DNA of 14,522 bases, taken from Ekhidna sp. (GTDB lineage: Bacteria > Bacteroidota > Bacteroidia > Cytophagales > Cyclobacteriaceae). Shown here in pieces: positions 1 through 7,802 of this stretch. The notes below the pieces were generated by a model. That model was not told the origin of the DNA. It ran no database searches and saw nothing but the letters and a program-made list of their open reading frames with translations. Each line of letters begins with the position of its first letter. The stretch's first letter is position 1. The stretch is taken from positions 1-14,522 of the forward strand of contig JAPPDO010000135.1 in assembly GCA_028821635.1 (NCBI GenBank), in the 5' to 3' direction. The position numbers were made by a program, and so were the translations under genes.

Positions 1-87
1 GAGTCATACTACTTCTCCTGCTAAAAGGAATGTTTACTTACTGTCTTTCCTTTGAAGTGGAGGGGGGGGTATAGGTTAGTTTAATTC
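1..87. repeat. G-rich interspersed repeat, copy 1 (left window edge)
   Basis: Bases 1-55 are identical to 11851-11905. They are followed by a G8 tract at 62-69 and then by the 14-base string ggttagtttaattc at 74-87, which recurs at 13571-13584. The 18 bases gtctttcctttgaagtgg at 43-60 also recur at 13541-13558. The repeat may extend beyond the left edge, which cannot be seen. It lies against the 3' end of the broken DUF262 gene and supplies its last codons and stop. It resembles the G/C-rich interspersed intergenic repeats common in Bacteroidota genomes; that resemblance is a recollection, not a search result. Confidence 0.8.
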
Positions 88-1097
88 ATTCAGATATTTC
101 CTGACTTCGGGGAAGTCGCTCCAATACTCACTTTGTGGATCTTGAATAGCCATAAACAAATCGGCTGTATCGTCTAAATCCCTAATGAGAGAAAGAACCT
201 GATGCTTATCAGCAATACTATTTTTGATAGTTTTAAAAAGTTGGTTTTTTCGTACTGTTTTATTTTTGCTGTTCCAATAGCATCTTAAATAATCTTCAAA
301 CTTTCCATTGCTTAATTTTCCTATTATTCTACTCCAGAGGCCTTCAATTGCTTCAATTTCAGAAAGGGGAGGCTTTGTATTGTCTACGACTGAAAAAAGA
401 TAATTCTTCAATAAATCTGAAGATGAGAGTTGTATTCCTCTGGCATTTAATGTTTCAAAAACCTTAAAAGCATTCATCTGATCAGTAACGGTAATGACAG
501 TAAAAACAGTTTATCCACAATTTTTTCTACAAATTGAGCAATATCTTCACCTATTTTAAATTTCTTAGAAAGTCTGTCGTAGAACCAAAGAAAACATTCC
601 CTCATGTGTTTTTCAGAAGTATTCGTATTTCTGAGTGGGAGGTTTTTTAGCAGTACTATATTATTTCTGTAGTACTCATCGCTATTTCTGTTTAGTTTTA
701 GTTTATTATCAGAAATAAGCGTAACGGTATCAAGTGTTCCTATGTAATTTTTTCTATACGAGTCTATTCTTAATTGATTGTTTGCTTTTTCAATGCCCTC
801 TTCTACAAAATCAGATAGCACTTTAATTACCACTAGAATAAGAATACTAAGCGTGGTCAATCGCTGCTGTCCATCAATTATTGTAAAAGATTTATTATCT
901 GAGGTTTGTAAGACAAGGTACCCCATGTAATGTTCATTTTCTTCATTTTGAATGATTAGTAAAATATCTTGCCATAGATCATCCCAATGTTCGGACTCCC
1001 AACTGTAGTCTCGTTGAAACTTTGGAATTTCATATCGCAGTCCATTTCCCATTAATTTGCGATATGTGTCATTAGATGTAGCTTGTATTCCTTTCAT
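76..1097 (-). pseudogene. Frameshifted and 3'-truncated DUF262 (GmrSD N-terminal type) gene
   Basis: Two adjoining reading pieces make one broken gene. The 5' piece (474-1097, 207 residues) carries the hallmark motifs IPKFQRDYSWE (about residues 24-34) and IIDGQQRLTTL (about 73-83) of the DUF262 ParB/Srx-like nucleotide-binding domain, found in GmrSD-type modification-dependent restriction enzymes and related defence proteins. The 3' piece (76-477) continues the family with VFETLNARGIQLSSSDLLKN. Adding one base to the A5 run at 502-506 (T5 on the coding strand) joins them as LFFTVITVTDQMNAFKVFE, so a single-base deletion explains the break. It could also be a homopolymer sequencing error. Family members are usually well over 500 residues. 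Here the frame ends after about 340, within the repeat at 74-87, so the 3' half is missing as well. ATG at 1097 begins 6 bases after the dinD remnant's stop. Confidence 0.85.
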
Positions 1098-1103
1098 TAT
1101 TTA

Positions 1104-1313
1104 TTATTTTATCAACTTCCCCACTAGGGGAAAATGGTCTCCCCGTCCTTCTCCGAAGTTTTTACAGGTTTGTTTTGCTTTGTCAATTACACTGAGAAAC
1201 TTATCCCATTTTAGGTATTCTAAAACAGTATAGAATTCCCTTGCACTCCAGTATTCCTGTCCTATTTCATTGAAGTGTCTTATGGTTTCAAAAATGGATT
1301 GTCCTGCTTTCAT
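1104..1313 (-). pseudogene. dinD: N-terminal remnant of dinD (DNA-damage-inducible protein D)
   Basis: This 69-residue piece reads MKAGQSIFETIRHFNEIGQE and goes on with YWSAREFYTVLEYLKW, FLSVIDKAKQTCKN and GDHFPLVGKLIK. It matches the start of DinD family proteins, whose N-terminus has the pattern F-x-x-IRH-x-NE-x-GQE-x-WSAREL, followed by a VIE-KAK-x-C-x-NSG stretch and then DHF. Full DinD is about 270 residues, so some three quarters are missing, and the reading frame stops right after KLIK. I chose the ATG at 1313; a GTG at 1325 in the same frame would add four residues that do not look like the family. A 6-bp hairpin (ttcccc-acta-ggggaa, 1117-1132) sits near the truncation point. It is probably non-functional. 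Confidence 0.7.
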
Positions 1314-1472
1314 TTTGATTATCACTTAAATGGCTGTTTTTCATGTATGATATTGTGATTCCAGTCCCCCACTACACACTAATCTACCGAATAATCGGAA
1401 ACGAGCAGGTCACAAGTCAGAAATGTGCTAACCTTCGCATCTCCCCCGCTAAATCGTTATTGGAAGAAGCCA

Positions 1473-2117
1473 CTAATCCACGATGGTGCGGCTCTGCTCG
1501 TAGGCCGCATGAAATGCAGGATGCGTCACCTGATAGCGAAGCATGAGTTTGTCCAGCACGTCGGTCAGGATGTCATTGGCATTTTTAATGTGTGTGTCTA
1601 GCGTCTTCTTTGCCGCATTAATGGCCGCCTGTCGCTGCTTGGGAGTGCCAATCAGCGGGCGATACTCATCCAGTGTCGTGTCCAGGTCGGTAAGTTCAGC
1701 GGCAGGTATCCCGTAGTCTTGAGCAAGCGTCTCGGCCTGTTGCTGCGCCTCTTTCAGCACCACTTCAGCGTAAGTCGCCAAGTCCGTTTCCCGTAGTTTA
1801 TCAATAGCCGACCTGCTGGTCTTTAGTTTGGCTTTGAGCTCCTCATCATCGTTGATGGACGCATGGGCATAGAGCGTGCCGGAGATGACCAGCAGCTTCC
1901 TTTCCAGTGCATCTCTCACCTGCGCTTTGTTTCGGGTGCGGCCCGCAGAACTGCCGCCGGCCGCCTCAGCAGTAGCCTCAGCCAATGCTATTTCATTATC
2001 CAGAGCGGTCTTGTTTTCAGCAAACTTTACATTGCTGCTCCAGATATCCGTGTTCTCATCCAGCGTCGTTTGTGTGGTCACAAACATGCGGTAATACTTA
2101 TTCTGATTTTCGTTCAT
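1473..2117 (-). CDS. Helical hypothetical protein, Bacteroidota-type
   Basis: A 214-residue, Ala-, Leu- and charge-rich protein with no signal peptide or membrane segment, predicted by eye to be almost wholly alpha-helical. After an N-terminal stretch with WSSNVKFAENKTALD come long helices rich in A, E and K. The C-terminal third contains DYGIPAAELTDLDTTLDEY, LDKLMLRYQVTHPAFHAAYE and finally SRTIVD. I recognise this as a common uncharacterised Bacteroidota family that often ends with a similar AR-x-IVD-x-G tail; its function is unknown. The stop falls directly after IVD, so a few C-terminal residues may be lost. Its G+C is clearly higher than that of the genes on both sides, which suggests separate ancestry. 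Both flanks are intergenic and it has its own candidate promoter at 2151-2182, so it is likely transcribed alone. Confidence 0.75.
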   Translation of the reverse strand: MNENQNKYYRMFVTTQTTLDENTDIWSSNVKFAENKTALDNEIALAEATAEAAGGSSAGRTRNKAQVRDALERKLLVISGTLYAHASINDDEELKAKLKTSRSAIDKLRETDLATYAEVVLKEAQQQAETLAQDYGIPAAELTDLDTTLDEYRPLIGTPKQRQAAINAAKKTLDTHIKNANDILTDVLDKLMLRYQVTHPAFHAAYEQSRTIVD

Positions 2118-2150
2118 TACAAATAATTTTTTGAGTGAAAAATCTAAACA

Positions 2151-2182
2151 CTAAAATAAATGAAGAAGATTTCTTTATCCAA
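2151..2182 (-). promoter_or_regulatory. Candidate promoter of the helical hypothetical gene
   Basis: Read on the minus strand, TTG (2180-2182) is followed after 21 bases by TATTTTAG (2151-2158). The second box matches the Bacteroidota -7 consensus TAnnTTTG at all but one position, and the spacing is in the normal range. It ends 33 bases before the ATG at 2117. This is pattern matching only. Confidence 0.35.
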
Positions 2183-2210
2183 CCTGCTCAGATATAAAGT
2201 GTATACGGAT

Positions 2211-2270
2211 GACCTCCGACCTCATTTCTTCAACTCCCAACCTCATTTCTTCGACTCCTGACCTCATTTA
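2211..2270. repeat. Short imperfect tandem repeat, about 21-bp unit
   Basis: Two nearly identical 21-base units lie side by side: ctcatttcttcaactcccaa plus c (2221-2241) and ctcatttcttcgactcctga plus c (2242-2262). They are flanked by partial units: a fragment ending in ctccgac before 2221 and ctcattta from 2263. The array lies directly 3' of the permease stop and well upstream of the hypothetical gene at 2117. No T-rich hairpin is present, so it is not an obvious terminator. Confidence 0.7.
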
Positions 2271-2279
2271 GATGACTAT

Positions 2280-3554
2280 TCAGGTCTTTACAAAAAACTT
2301 ACTCAGGAAGAGGTAAACCATACCGGAAACAATTAGAGATTGGACTGCCGGAATGCCAAAAGGAAAGATGTACTGAGTAAGGTAGCCCACCAGCAATCCG
2401 CCTAAAATACTGACCGTTGCGAGCCAATTCCAAGATATAATAGCGTTGTTCATTGAAGAGTCTATGCAGAAGAAATGGCTCATGATAACACCAGCGATAA
2501 CAGGGATTATTAAAGCTGTGAGATAGAGAAAGTTGACGAACTGATCCATTATCCCCAACAGGGCTAGCACAATTCCAACAATGGCAAATGCTAGTGTGAA
2601 TATTCTTCTGCTTGTGCTGTCATTCTTATCGGTCATCGTACAAAGAACTAAACCACCTGTATAGTTACTTACCAGTTGGCTGGTCCAGGTAGCAATCCAT
2701 AGAACAACAAATCCCCAAGCGGGGAATCCTCGTTCTTGCATTACTCGTACAATATCAGCATTACCAACCCCTATGGACATGATAGCTCCCACAACAAACA
2801 AAGGGAAACCAACGGCGATGATCCCGAGAGGGATTAATATATTGTCTTTCCAATGGGGTTTGGCAAACCGAGTATAATCAGGCGTAATGAGCCATTGAGC
2901 AACATTAATACTGATTACCAGATTTACCCCTGCAATAAAAGTCATACTGCTTTCGGGATTCCATGCGCTTATTTTATCCCATCCCAGATTGCTGATGGAG
3001 AGATATAATGCAACAATTACAAGAATAATACCCGCAGGGATGGCAATAAAATCTACCCATTTAATGGAAGCATAGCCCAGTATAGACGGAATGGCGAAAA
3101 GAAAACCGATTATCATGGTGCTGACGATATATGGGATCAAATTGTTTTCTTTATCAATACCAATCAAAGCCGCAAACGCATCTGTGGCGACGGTCGTTTG
3201 TATTGCCCACCAGCCAAGCGTCAAGATTAAAATAACAATCCCAACGATAATTTTAGCTTGTTTCTTTCCAAAGCTCAATGCAGCTAATGCGGAGGAGGAT
3301 AAACCGGTTTTTGCACCTATGTAACCCTGAATAGCATTACCAATCCATTGAAAGAGAACGAGTCCAATGAAGAGAATCCCAACAGTTTCGCTCAAACTGA
3401 AATTTCCAATTAAAATTCCACCAACAATCAACACGGGAATACAAAACTCTAACCCTCCAAAAATTATTGCCGGTACATACCAGGCTTGTCTCTGATTCTC
3501 CGGGATGGGTTGTGCTTCGTTTTCACTTTTTGACACTTGCGATGTATTTTTCAT
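2280..3554 (-). CDS. NCS1-family permease (cytosine/hydantoin/allantoin type)
   Basis: A 424-residue inner-membrane protein with a hydrophilic N-terminus of about 25 residues, then about twelve hydrophobic segments reaching almost to the C-terminus. The family is indicated by the WYVPAIIFGGLEFCIPVL opening segment, GAKTGLSSSALAALSFGKK (about 80-98), GWWAIQT (114-120) and AQWLITPDYTRFAKP (219-233). These are landmarks of nucleobase:cation symporter-1 proteins such as CodB, the hydantoin transporter Mhp1 and allantoin permease. Length is normal for the family. It is last of five same-strand genes, 126 bases after the cupin gene. That gap holds a palindrome, so it may have its own control. In context it probably carries the hydantoin-like substrate of HyuA/HyuB into the cytoplasm. 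The exact substrate cannot be told from sequence. Confidence 0.85.
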   Translation of the reverse strand: MKNTSQVSKSENEAQPIPENQRQAWYVPAIIFGGLEFCIPVLIVGGILIGNFSLSETVGILFIGLVLFQWIGNAIQGYIGAKTGLSSSALAALSFGKKQAKIIVGIVILILTLGWWAIQTTVATDAFAALIGIDKENNLIPYIVSTMIIGFLFAIPSILGYASIKWVDFIAIPAGIILVIVALYLSISNLGWDKISAWNPESSMTFIAGVNLVISINVAQWLITPDYTRFAKPHWKDNILIPLGIIAVGFPLFVVGAIMSIGVGNADIVRVMQERGFPAWGFVVLWIATWTSQLVSNYTGGLVLCTMTDKNDSTSRRIFTLAFAIVGIVLALLGIMDQFVNFLYLTALIIPVIAGVIMSHFFCIDSSMNNAIISWNWLATVSILGGLLVGYLTQYIFPFGIPAVQSLIVSGMVYLFLSKFFVKT

Positions 3555-3596
3555 GCTAAAATGTTTACGTCGTCAATCCTTTTTGTAAATAGTTAA

Positions 3597-3612
3597 ATAC
3601 AAGTGCTTGTAT
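3597..3612. promoter_or_regulatory. Palindrome upstream of the permease gene (possible operator)
   Basis: The sequence atacaag-tg-cttgtat is a perfect palindrome with 7-base arms and a 2-base centre, 42 bases upstream of the permease start in the 126-base gap after the cupin gene. A 2-base loop is too tight for a stable RNA hairpin and no T-run follows. A protein-binding site is more likely than a terminator. The binding protein is unknown. Confidence 0.4.
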
Positions 3613-3680
3613 GAGCGCAAATCATCCATTTAAACACTAATCGGCATCTTATAAACGGCATAAACATCTCGGCGATTATC

Positions 3681-4007
3681 TTATGTTTCTGTGAATAAAA
3701 AGAATAATATGAGGCTGTTTTCTAATGTTTCCGTTCTCCGAACTTCATCTTTATTCAGATAGATAAGGTCACCCTCATTCATTATACTTTTCTGTCCATC
3801 TTCGGTAGAGACTTCTAATTTCCCTGAAATCAAATAAGCCACTTCATGTAGATCAAGCGTCTTGAAAGGCAATACCTCGCCTTTAGTGAGTCTTACCGAA
3901 CCACATTGGACGTTTACACCTTTTTCTCTTTTTTCAAGAATATTTTTCAGGTAATAATCCCCCTCTTGCGGAAATTCAAGTTTTTTTACTTCCATATCTA
4001 AACGCAT
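3681..4007 (-). CDS. Small single-domain cupin protein with degenerate metal motifs
   Basis: A 108-residue cytoplasmic protein with one cupin barrel at about residues 30-105. Its core is GEVLPFKTLDLHEVAYLISGK and LEVSTEDGQKSIMNEGDLIY. The spacing of the first cupin motif, G(x)5HxH(x)3-4E(x)6G, can be followed from G43 to E55 and G62, but both motif histidines are replaced (residues 48-51 read FKTL). In the second motif, G79 is kept while the histidine position holds an arginine (R90). A classical metal-dependent enzyme is therefore unlikely; a ligand-binding, sensor or accessory role fits better. An alternative start is M5 (MEVKK). It begins 5 bases after the hyuB stop, so it is almost certainly co-transcribed with hyuA and hyuB. 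Its function in this pathway is not known. Confidence 0.8.
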   Translation of the reverse strand: MRLDMEVKKLEFPQEGDYYLKNILEKREKGVNVQCGSVRLTKGEVLPFKTLDLHEVAYLISGKLEVSTEDGQKSIMNEGDLIYLNKDEVRRTETLENSLILFFLFTET

Positions 4008-4012
4008 AAGAT

Positions 4013-5683
4013 TTATTTCACATTGTAGTATTTTAAGGCTTGAGCTTTCGTGATGTACCCGTTTTTAAGATCACTTTTGACCTTCTCTTCAGGACGGTCC
4101 TGGGGGTTACCATAACCGCCTCCCGTTGCTGTCACCAGTTTTATTCTGTCACCTTTCTTCAACTTTACATTAGTTACGATATTATATTTCTCCTCCACTC
4201 CGTCCGTTCGGATAACGGTAAAGTAATTGTAGCTTCCCTCGCTTCCACCTTTTAACCCCCAAGTGGGAATAGAATACCCAAGAAAGGCTCCCGTAAGATA
4301 TGCTTCTTCAGAAAGCACCTTGAAGATAAGGTTTTGCCCGTTCCCTCCCTGATATTCTCCATATCCTCCCCCTTCATTGTGGAAGGCATACTCTTCAACT
4401 AAAACTCCATACTTTCTTTCACGTGTTTCAGCAGGGATATTGTAAGATTCTCCATGAGCGTATGAAAATTGACCACGATTGCCATCGTGATATGCGCATG
4501 CACCCCATCCGCCGGATAAAGCTTCTGCCTGCACGTAAAAGTTATTAGTCACAGGGTGAATACCGGATATGTATGTTACACAAACAGATCTAAAATGTCC
4601 GGCAGGTAACTTCTCCGGTACTATGGGACCCAATGTTTTGAGCAAAAGATCTATGGCAGCCAGAAAAACTTCATAATACACAGATATAGGTGCCGGAGAT
4701 TTTGCACTTACTATCGTATTCTCAGGACAAACCAATTTGACATGCTTAAATGATCCGTTGTTTGCCGGAAGTGTTGGAGTAGTAATTGCTTTAAACGCTG
4801 CCCGAACTGCCGTCTCCAAGCCTGTACGAGATAAATTAAGCGGTCCTTTGAGTTGTTCGTGAGACCCTGTGAAGTCACAAACCATTTGGTCATCTGAAAT
4901 AAAAATCTTCAATTTCAATGGGAAGGGTCCATTGCCAAACCCATCGTTTTCGATCCATCCCGAGTTTTCATACGTACCATTGGGTATCTTCTTGAGTTCT
5001 TTGAGGCTGATACGTTCGCCATATTCGATAAATTCTCTGGCAGCTTGACGGTAGGCATCTAACCCGTATTTTTCAATCAATTTAATGATGCGCTCAGCCC
5101 CAACATCATTGGCAGCTATGCCGGAAAAAAGATCACCTAACGTACTCTTGGGTAATCGAACGTTTCCTTCCAGCATACTTACTAAAGCATCATTTAAACG
5201 GCCCTCTTCTTTTATTTTGACAAAAGGAAAATGAATGCCCTCCTGGTATATCTCTGTAGATACTGTGGAAACAGAGCCGGGATTTATACCTCCAATATCT
5301 GTCCAATGGGCTTTGTTCACCGTAAAAGCAACACGTTCTCCTTTGTAAAAAACAGGAGTGATGATGGCAACATCTGACAAATGAGTTCCACCACCCACAT
5401 AAGGAGTATTCGCCATAACTACATCGCCCTCTTTAAGTGGACTGTCTTTTCCAAATCGATCTAGTGTTTCTTCTACAACCAAACTCATTGCCGCCAAAAA
5501 GGTGATTACGCCATTTCCTTGGGCTAGTAAGCGACCTTCTCCATCAGTAATGCCCACGGCATAATCCAATGCTTCGTAAATAATTGGGCTCATACTCGTT
5601 CTTTGGACGGTCTCAAACATTGCCTCACCAATTGAAATCAGTGAATCTTGAATGATGTCGGATGTGAATTTATTTAAAGACAT
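4013..5683 (-). CDS. hyuB: Hydantoinase B / oxoprolinase family subunit
   Basis: A 556-residue cytoplasmic enzyme subunit of normal HyuB length. Family landmarks in order: SIGEAMFETVQRTSMSPIIY (17-36), LAQGNGVITFLAAM (53-66), GDVVMANTPYVGGGTHLSDV (86-105), AHWTDIGGINPGS (125-137), and near the C-terminus GGGYGEYQGGNGQ and ATGGGYGNPQDR. H101, D104 and H126 align with the metal-binding positions described for the homologous subunit of acetone carboxylase. Relatives usually have HH-x-D-V-G at 126-131; here it is HWTDIG. With HyuA it forms an ATP-dependent ring-opening enzyme of the N-methylhydantoinase / 5-oxoprolinase / carboxylase superfamily. HyuA plus HyuB total 1251 residues, close to a fused eukaryotic 5-oxoprolinase. 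The start follows the hyuA stop by 3 bases, so translation is probably coupled. The substrate is unproven. Confidence 0.9.
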   Translation of the reverse strand: MSLNKFTSDIIQDSLISIGEAMFETVQRTSMSPIIYEALDYAVGITDGEGRLLAQGNGVITFLAAMSLVVEETLDRFGKDSPLKEGDVVMANTPYVGGGTHLSDVAIITPVFYKGERVAFTVNKAHWTDIGGINPGSVSTVSTEIYQEGIHFPFVKIKEEGRLNDALVSMLEGNVRLPKSTLGDLFSGIAANDVGAERIIKLIEKYGLDAYRQAAREFIEYGERISLKELKKIPNGTYENSGWIENDGFGNGPFPLKLKIFISDDQMVCDFTGSHEQLKGPLNLSRTGLETAVRAAFKAITTPTLPANNGSFKHVKLVCPENTIVSAKSPAPISVYYEVFLAAIDLLLKTLGPIVPEKLPAGHFRSVCVTYISGIHPVTNNFYVQAEALSGGWGACAYHDGNRGQFSYAHGESYNIPAETRERKYGVLVEEYAFHNEGGGYGEYQGGNGQNLIFKVLSEEAYLTGAFLGYSIPTWGLKGGSEGSYNYFTVIRTDGVEEKYNIVTNVKLKKGDRIKLVTATGGGYGNPQDRPEEKVKSDLKNGYITKAQALKYYNVK

Positions 5684-5686
5684 AAT

Positions 5687-7774
5687 TCACTGTTTTCGGG
5701 TAATGATAATGTTAGCATAATCGTCAATTGCAACTTGATAAGATGGTGGAACAACTGTGGAGGTAGCATCTTCCACGATAATGGCCGGCCCCACTATCTG
5801 CATCCCCGGGCCTAGTTTATCACGATGGTAGAATTTGGCCTCATGGATTCCCTCTTCGTCAAAATCGACCTGTTCTATGGCGATACATGCCTCATCAGTT
5901 GTGTATGAGGACTTATCCACTTTTGCGATAACTGGTTTATTGACAGTTACTTCAGCGACCAAATGGTAATTCACAATTTCAATTTTGGTTCCTTTCATGC
6001 TGAAAGCATACCTCTTTTCATGTAATTGGTGAAAATCATCTTCAATTGCATTTGTCTCTAAATTGTCTAAATCAGCCAACTGAAGTTTTACCGAGTGTTC
6101 CTGGCTCTCATATCGTAAGTCAAGATGGTATTCAAATGTGATTGCTTCTTTTTGGTAGTCATCCCGTTCATACGCAATGATTGCCTCTCTCTCCATTTGT
6201 TTAAAGATTTGAGTGATTAAAGGGAAATTTTCCGTACTCATCAGTAATACGTCTGTCCGGATGTAGTCCCTTCGTAAGTCTGACATTAACATACCAAATG
6301 CTGAAAATACCCCTGCATGAAGAGGGACAATAACCTCCGGCATCTGTAATTCCTCTGCCAAAGAGGCACCATGTAATGGACCGCCACCGCCAATAACAAC
6401 TAAAGAAAAATCTCTCGGGTCATGGCCCTTATTTACGGATACACTTTTCAGTGCATTGACCATGTTTGCCTTGGCTACTCGTATCACCCCCTTGGCCACC
6501 TCGTCTTCAGACATATCAAGTGCATCACAAAGTGGAGTTATTGCTGCTTTTAAACTATTTTTATCAGGTTGCAACTTGCCCCCTAGGAAATAGTCTTTGT
6601 GTATCCGATTACAGATAACATTCGCATCCGTGGTGGTAAAATAGGTTCCGCCTTTACCGTAACTGGCAGGCCCGGGATTTGCCGCCGCACTTTCAGGTCC
6701 CACGTGCATTTTACCTCCGTCATCTAACCAGGCAATACTTCCACCTCCATTGCCAATTTCAACAATGTCAATAACGGGAGTCAGGATTGGAAAACCGGCT
6801 TGTGTTTTAGTCTTTTCTATGTTATAAGTAGTTACAATTTCCGGAGTCCCATTTTCAATCAATGAGCATTTTGCAGTCGTTCCCCCAATGTCCAGTACCA
6901 ATAAGTTTTTCTTAGAAATGGCTTTACCCAACACTACTCCTCCAAGCATACCGCTAGCCGGTCCGGATTCAACTAGAGTTATTGGGTTCGCTTTGACATC
7001 CTCTACTGTTGTGATCCCTCCATTGGACTGCATAATGTAAAGGCTTTTCTCATAATTTAACTTTTTGAGATTACTGCTTAGGTTATCAAGATATTCTGTG
7101 GCAATGGGTTTAACGTATGCTGAGAGAACAGTTGAACTGGTGCGCTCATATTCTCTCCATTCTCTTGTTACCTCGTGAGAGGCAATCACTTCAAATTGTG
7201 GATATTTCTCCCTGATGTAAGAGGCAAGCTTTTTTTCATGCTTTGGATTTTTATATCCGTGCAGAAAGCAAATAGCGATAGCTTGCACGCCTTCTTCCCA
7301 AAAATTCTCCAGATGTGGCTCAACTTCCGTTTCATTCAGAGGCGTAACGATCTCACCTAAATAGTTTATACGCTCATTTATCTCTTGCCTTAGATAGCGT
7401 TCTACAAATGGCTCCTCTTTTTTGAAATTGAAGTTGTATAAATCCGGTCTGGTTCCACGTGCAATTTCTAAGACATCTCTAAACCCAGCGGTCGTAATTA
7501 ACCCCGTTTTTGATCCCTTTCTCTCTGTAATTGCATTAATGACTAGAGTAGTGCCATGCGCAAAAAAGTCAATGTCCCGAAGGTCAAGATCAATTTTCTT
7601 AATGGCATTTATTATTCCCTTTTCAAATTCTCCGGGTATGGTGTCGGACTTAGACACCTTTATTTTGGTTATCTCTTCATTGTTTTTGCCATATTCAAAA
7701 AAGACAAGATCGGTAAAGGTTCCGCCAATATCTGTAGCAACCCGCATATTCTGGTTGTTTGAATTCCTTTTCAA
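5687..7774 (-). CDS. hyuA: Hydantoinase A / oxoprolinase family subunit
   Basis: A 695-residue ATP-binding subunit of the hydantoinase/oxoprolinase superfamily, full length. It has two actin-fold phosphate-binding motifs, ATDIGGTFTD (13-22) and VLDIGGTTAK (293-302). Further landmarks are HGTTLVINAITERKG (73-87), TAGFRDVLEIARGTRPDLY (95-113), VEIGNGGGSIAW (338-349), ESAAANPGPASYGKGG (361-376), GHDPRDFSLVVIGGGGPLHG (450-469) and GVFSAFGMLMSD (488-499). Family members use ATP to activate an amide carbonyl by phosphorylation, after which the B subunit completes hydrolysis or carboxylation. A second Met at residue 10 is an alternative start. The gene starts 28 bases after the receptor stop and is followed by hyuB after 3 bases. 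No separate third carboxylase subunit is seen, so hydrolysis of a cyclic amide or imide is favoured over acetone- or acetophenone-type carboxylation. Confidence 0.9.
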   Translation of the reverse strand: MKRNSNNQNMRVATDIGGTFTDLVFFEYGKNNEEITKIKVSKSDTIPGEFEKGIINAIKKIDLDLRDIDFFAHGTTLVINAITERKGSKTGLITTAGFRDVLEIARGTRPDLYNFNFKKEEPFVERYLRQEINERINYLGEIVTPLNETEVEPHLENFWEEGVQAIAICFLHGYKNPKHEKKLASYIREKYPQFEVIASHEVTREWREYERTSSTVLSAYVKPIATEYLDNLSSNLKKLNYEKSLYIMQSNGGITTVEDVKANPITLVESGPASGMLGGVVLGKAISKKNLLVLDIGGTTAKCSLIENGTPEIVTTYNIEKTKTQAGFPILTPVIDIVEIGNGGGSIAWLDDGGKMHVGPESAAANPGPASYGKGGTYFTTTDANVICNRIHKDYFLGGKLQPDKNSLKAAITPLCDALDMSEDEVAKGVIRVAKANMVNALKSVSVNKGHDPRDFSLVVIGGGGPLHGASLAEELQMPEVIVPLHAGVFSAFGMLMSDLRRDYIRTDVLLMSTENFPLITQIFKQMEREAIIAYERDDYQKEAITFEYHLDLRYESQEHSVKLQLADLDNLETNAIEDDFHQLHEKRYAFSMKGTKIEIVNYHLVAEVTVNKPVIAKVDKSSYTTDEACIAIEQVDFDEEGIHEAKFYHRDKLGPGMQIVGPAIIVEDATSTVVPPSYQVAIDDYANIIITRKQ

Positions 7775-7802
7775 TTGTTCACTACTTAGTTAAGGTTCCG
7801 TC

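Noticed and set aside
74..87. Possible integron attC-like R' box (GTTRRRY) in ggttagtttaattc
   Set aside because: gttagtt does not fit GTTRRRY at the second-last positions, no matching R'' box or long imperfect stem is visible, and no integrase is in the window.
1343..1546. 67-residue plus-strand open frame
   Set aside because: It runs from intergenic sequence into the 3' end of the opposite-strand hypothetical gene, with no recognisable domain. It is most likely chance.
4013..7774. Acetone or acetophenone carboxylase instead of a hydantoinase/oxoprolinase
   Set aside because: The extra small subunit of those carboxylases is absent, and the neighbouring NCS1 permease favours a hydantoin-like substrate. 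Not strictly excluded.
7422..7793. Plus-strand open frame of 123 residues opposite hyuA
   Set aside because: It lies antisense to strongly conserved hyuA coding sequence and has no family resemblance, so it is a shadow frame.
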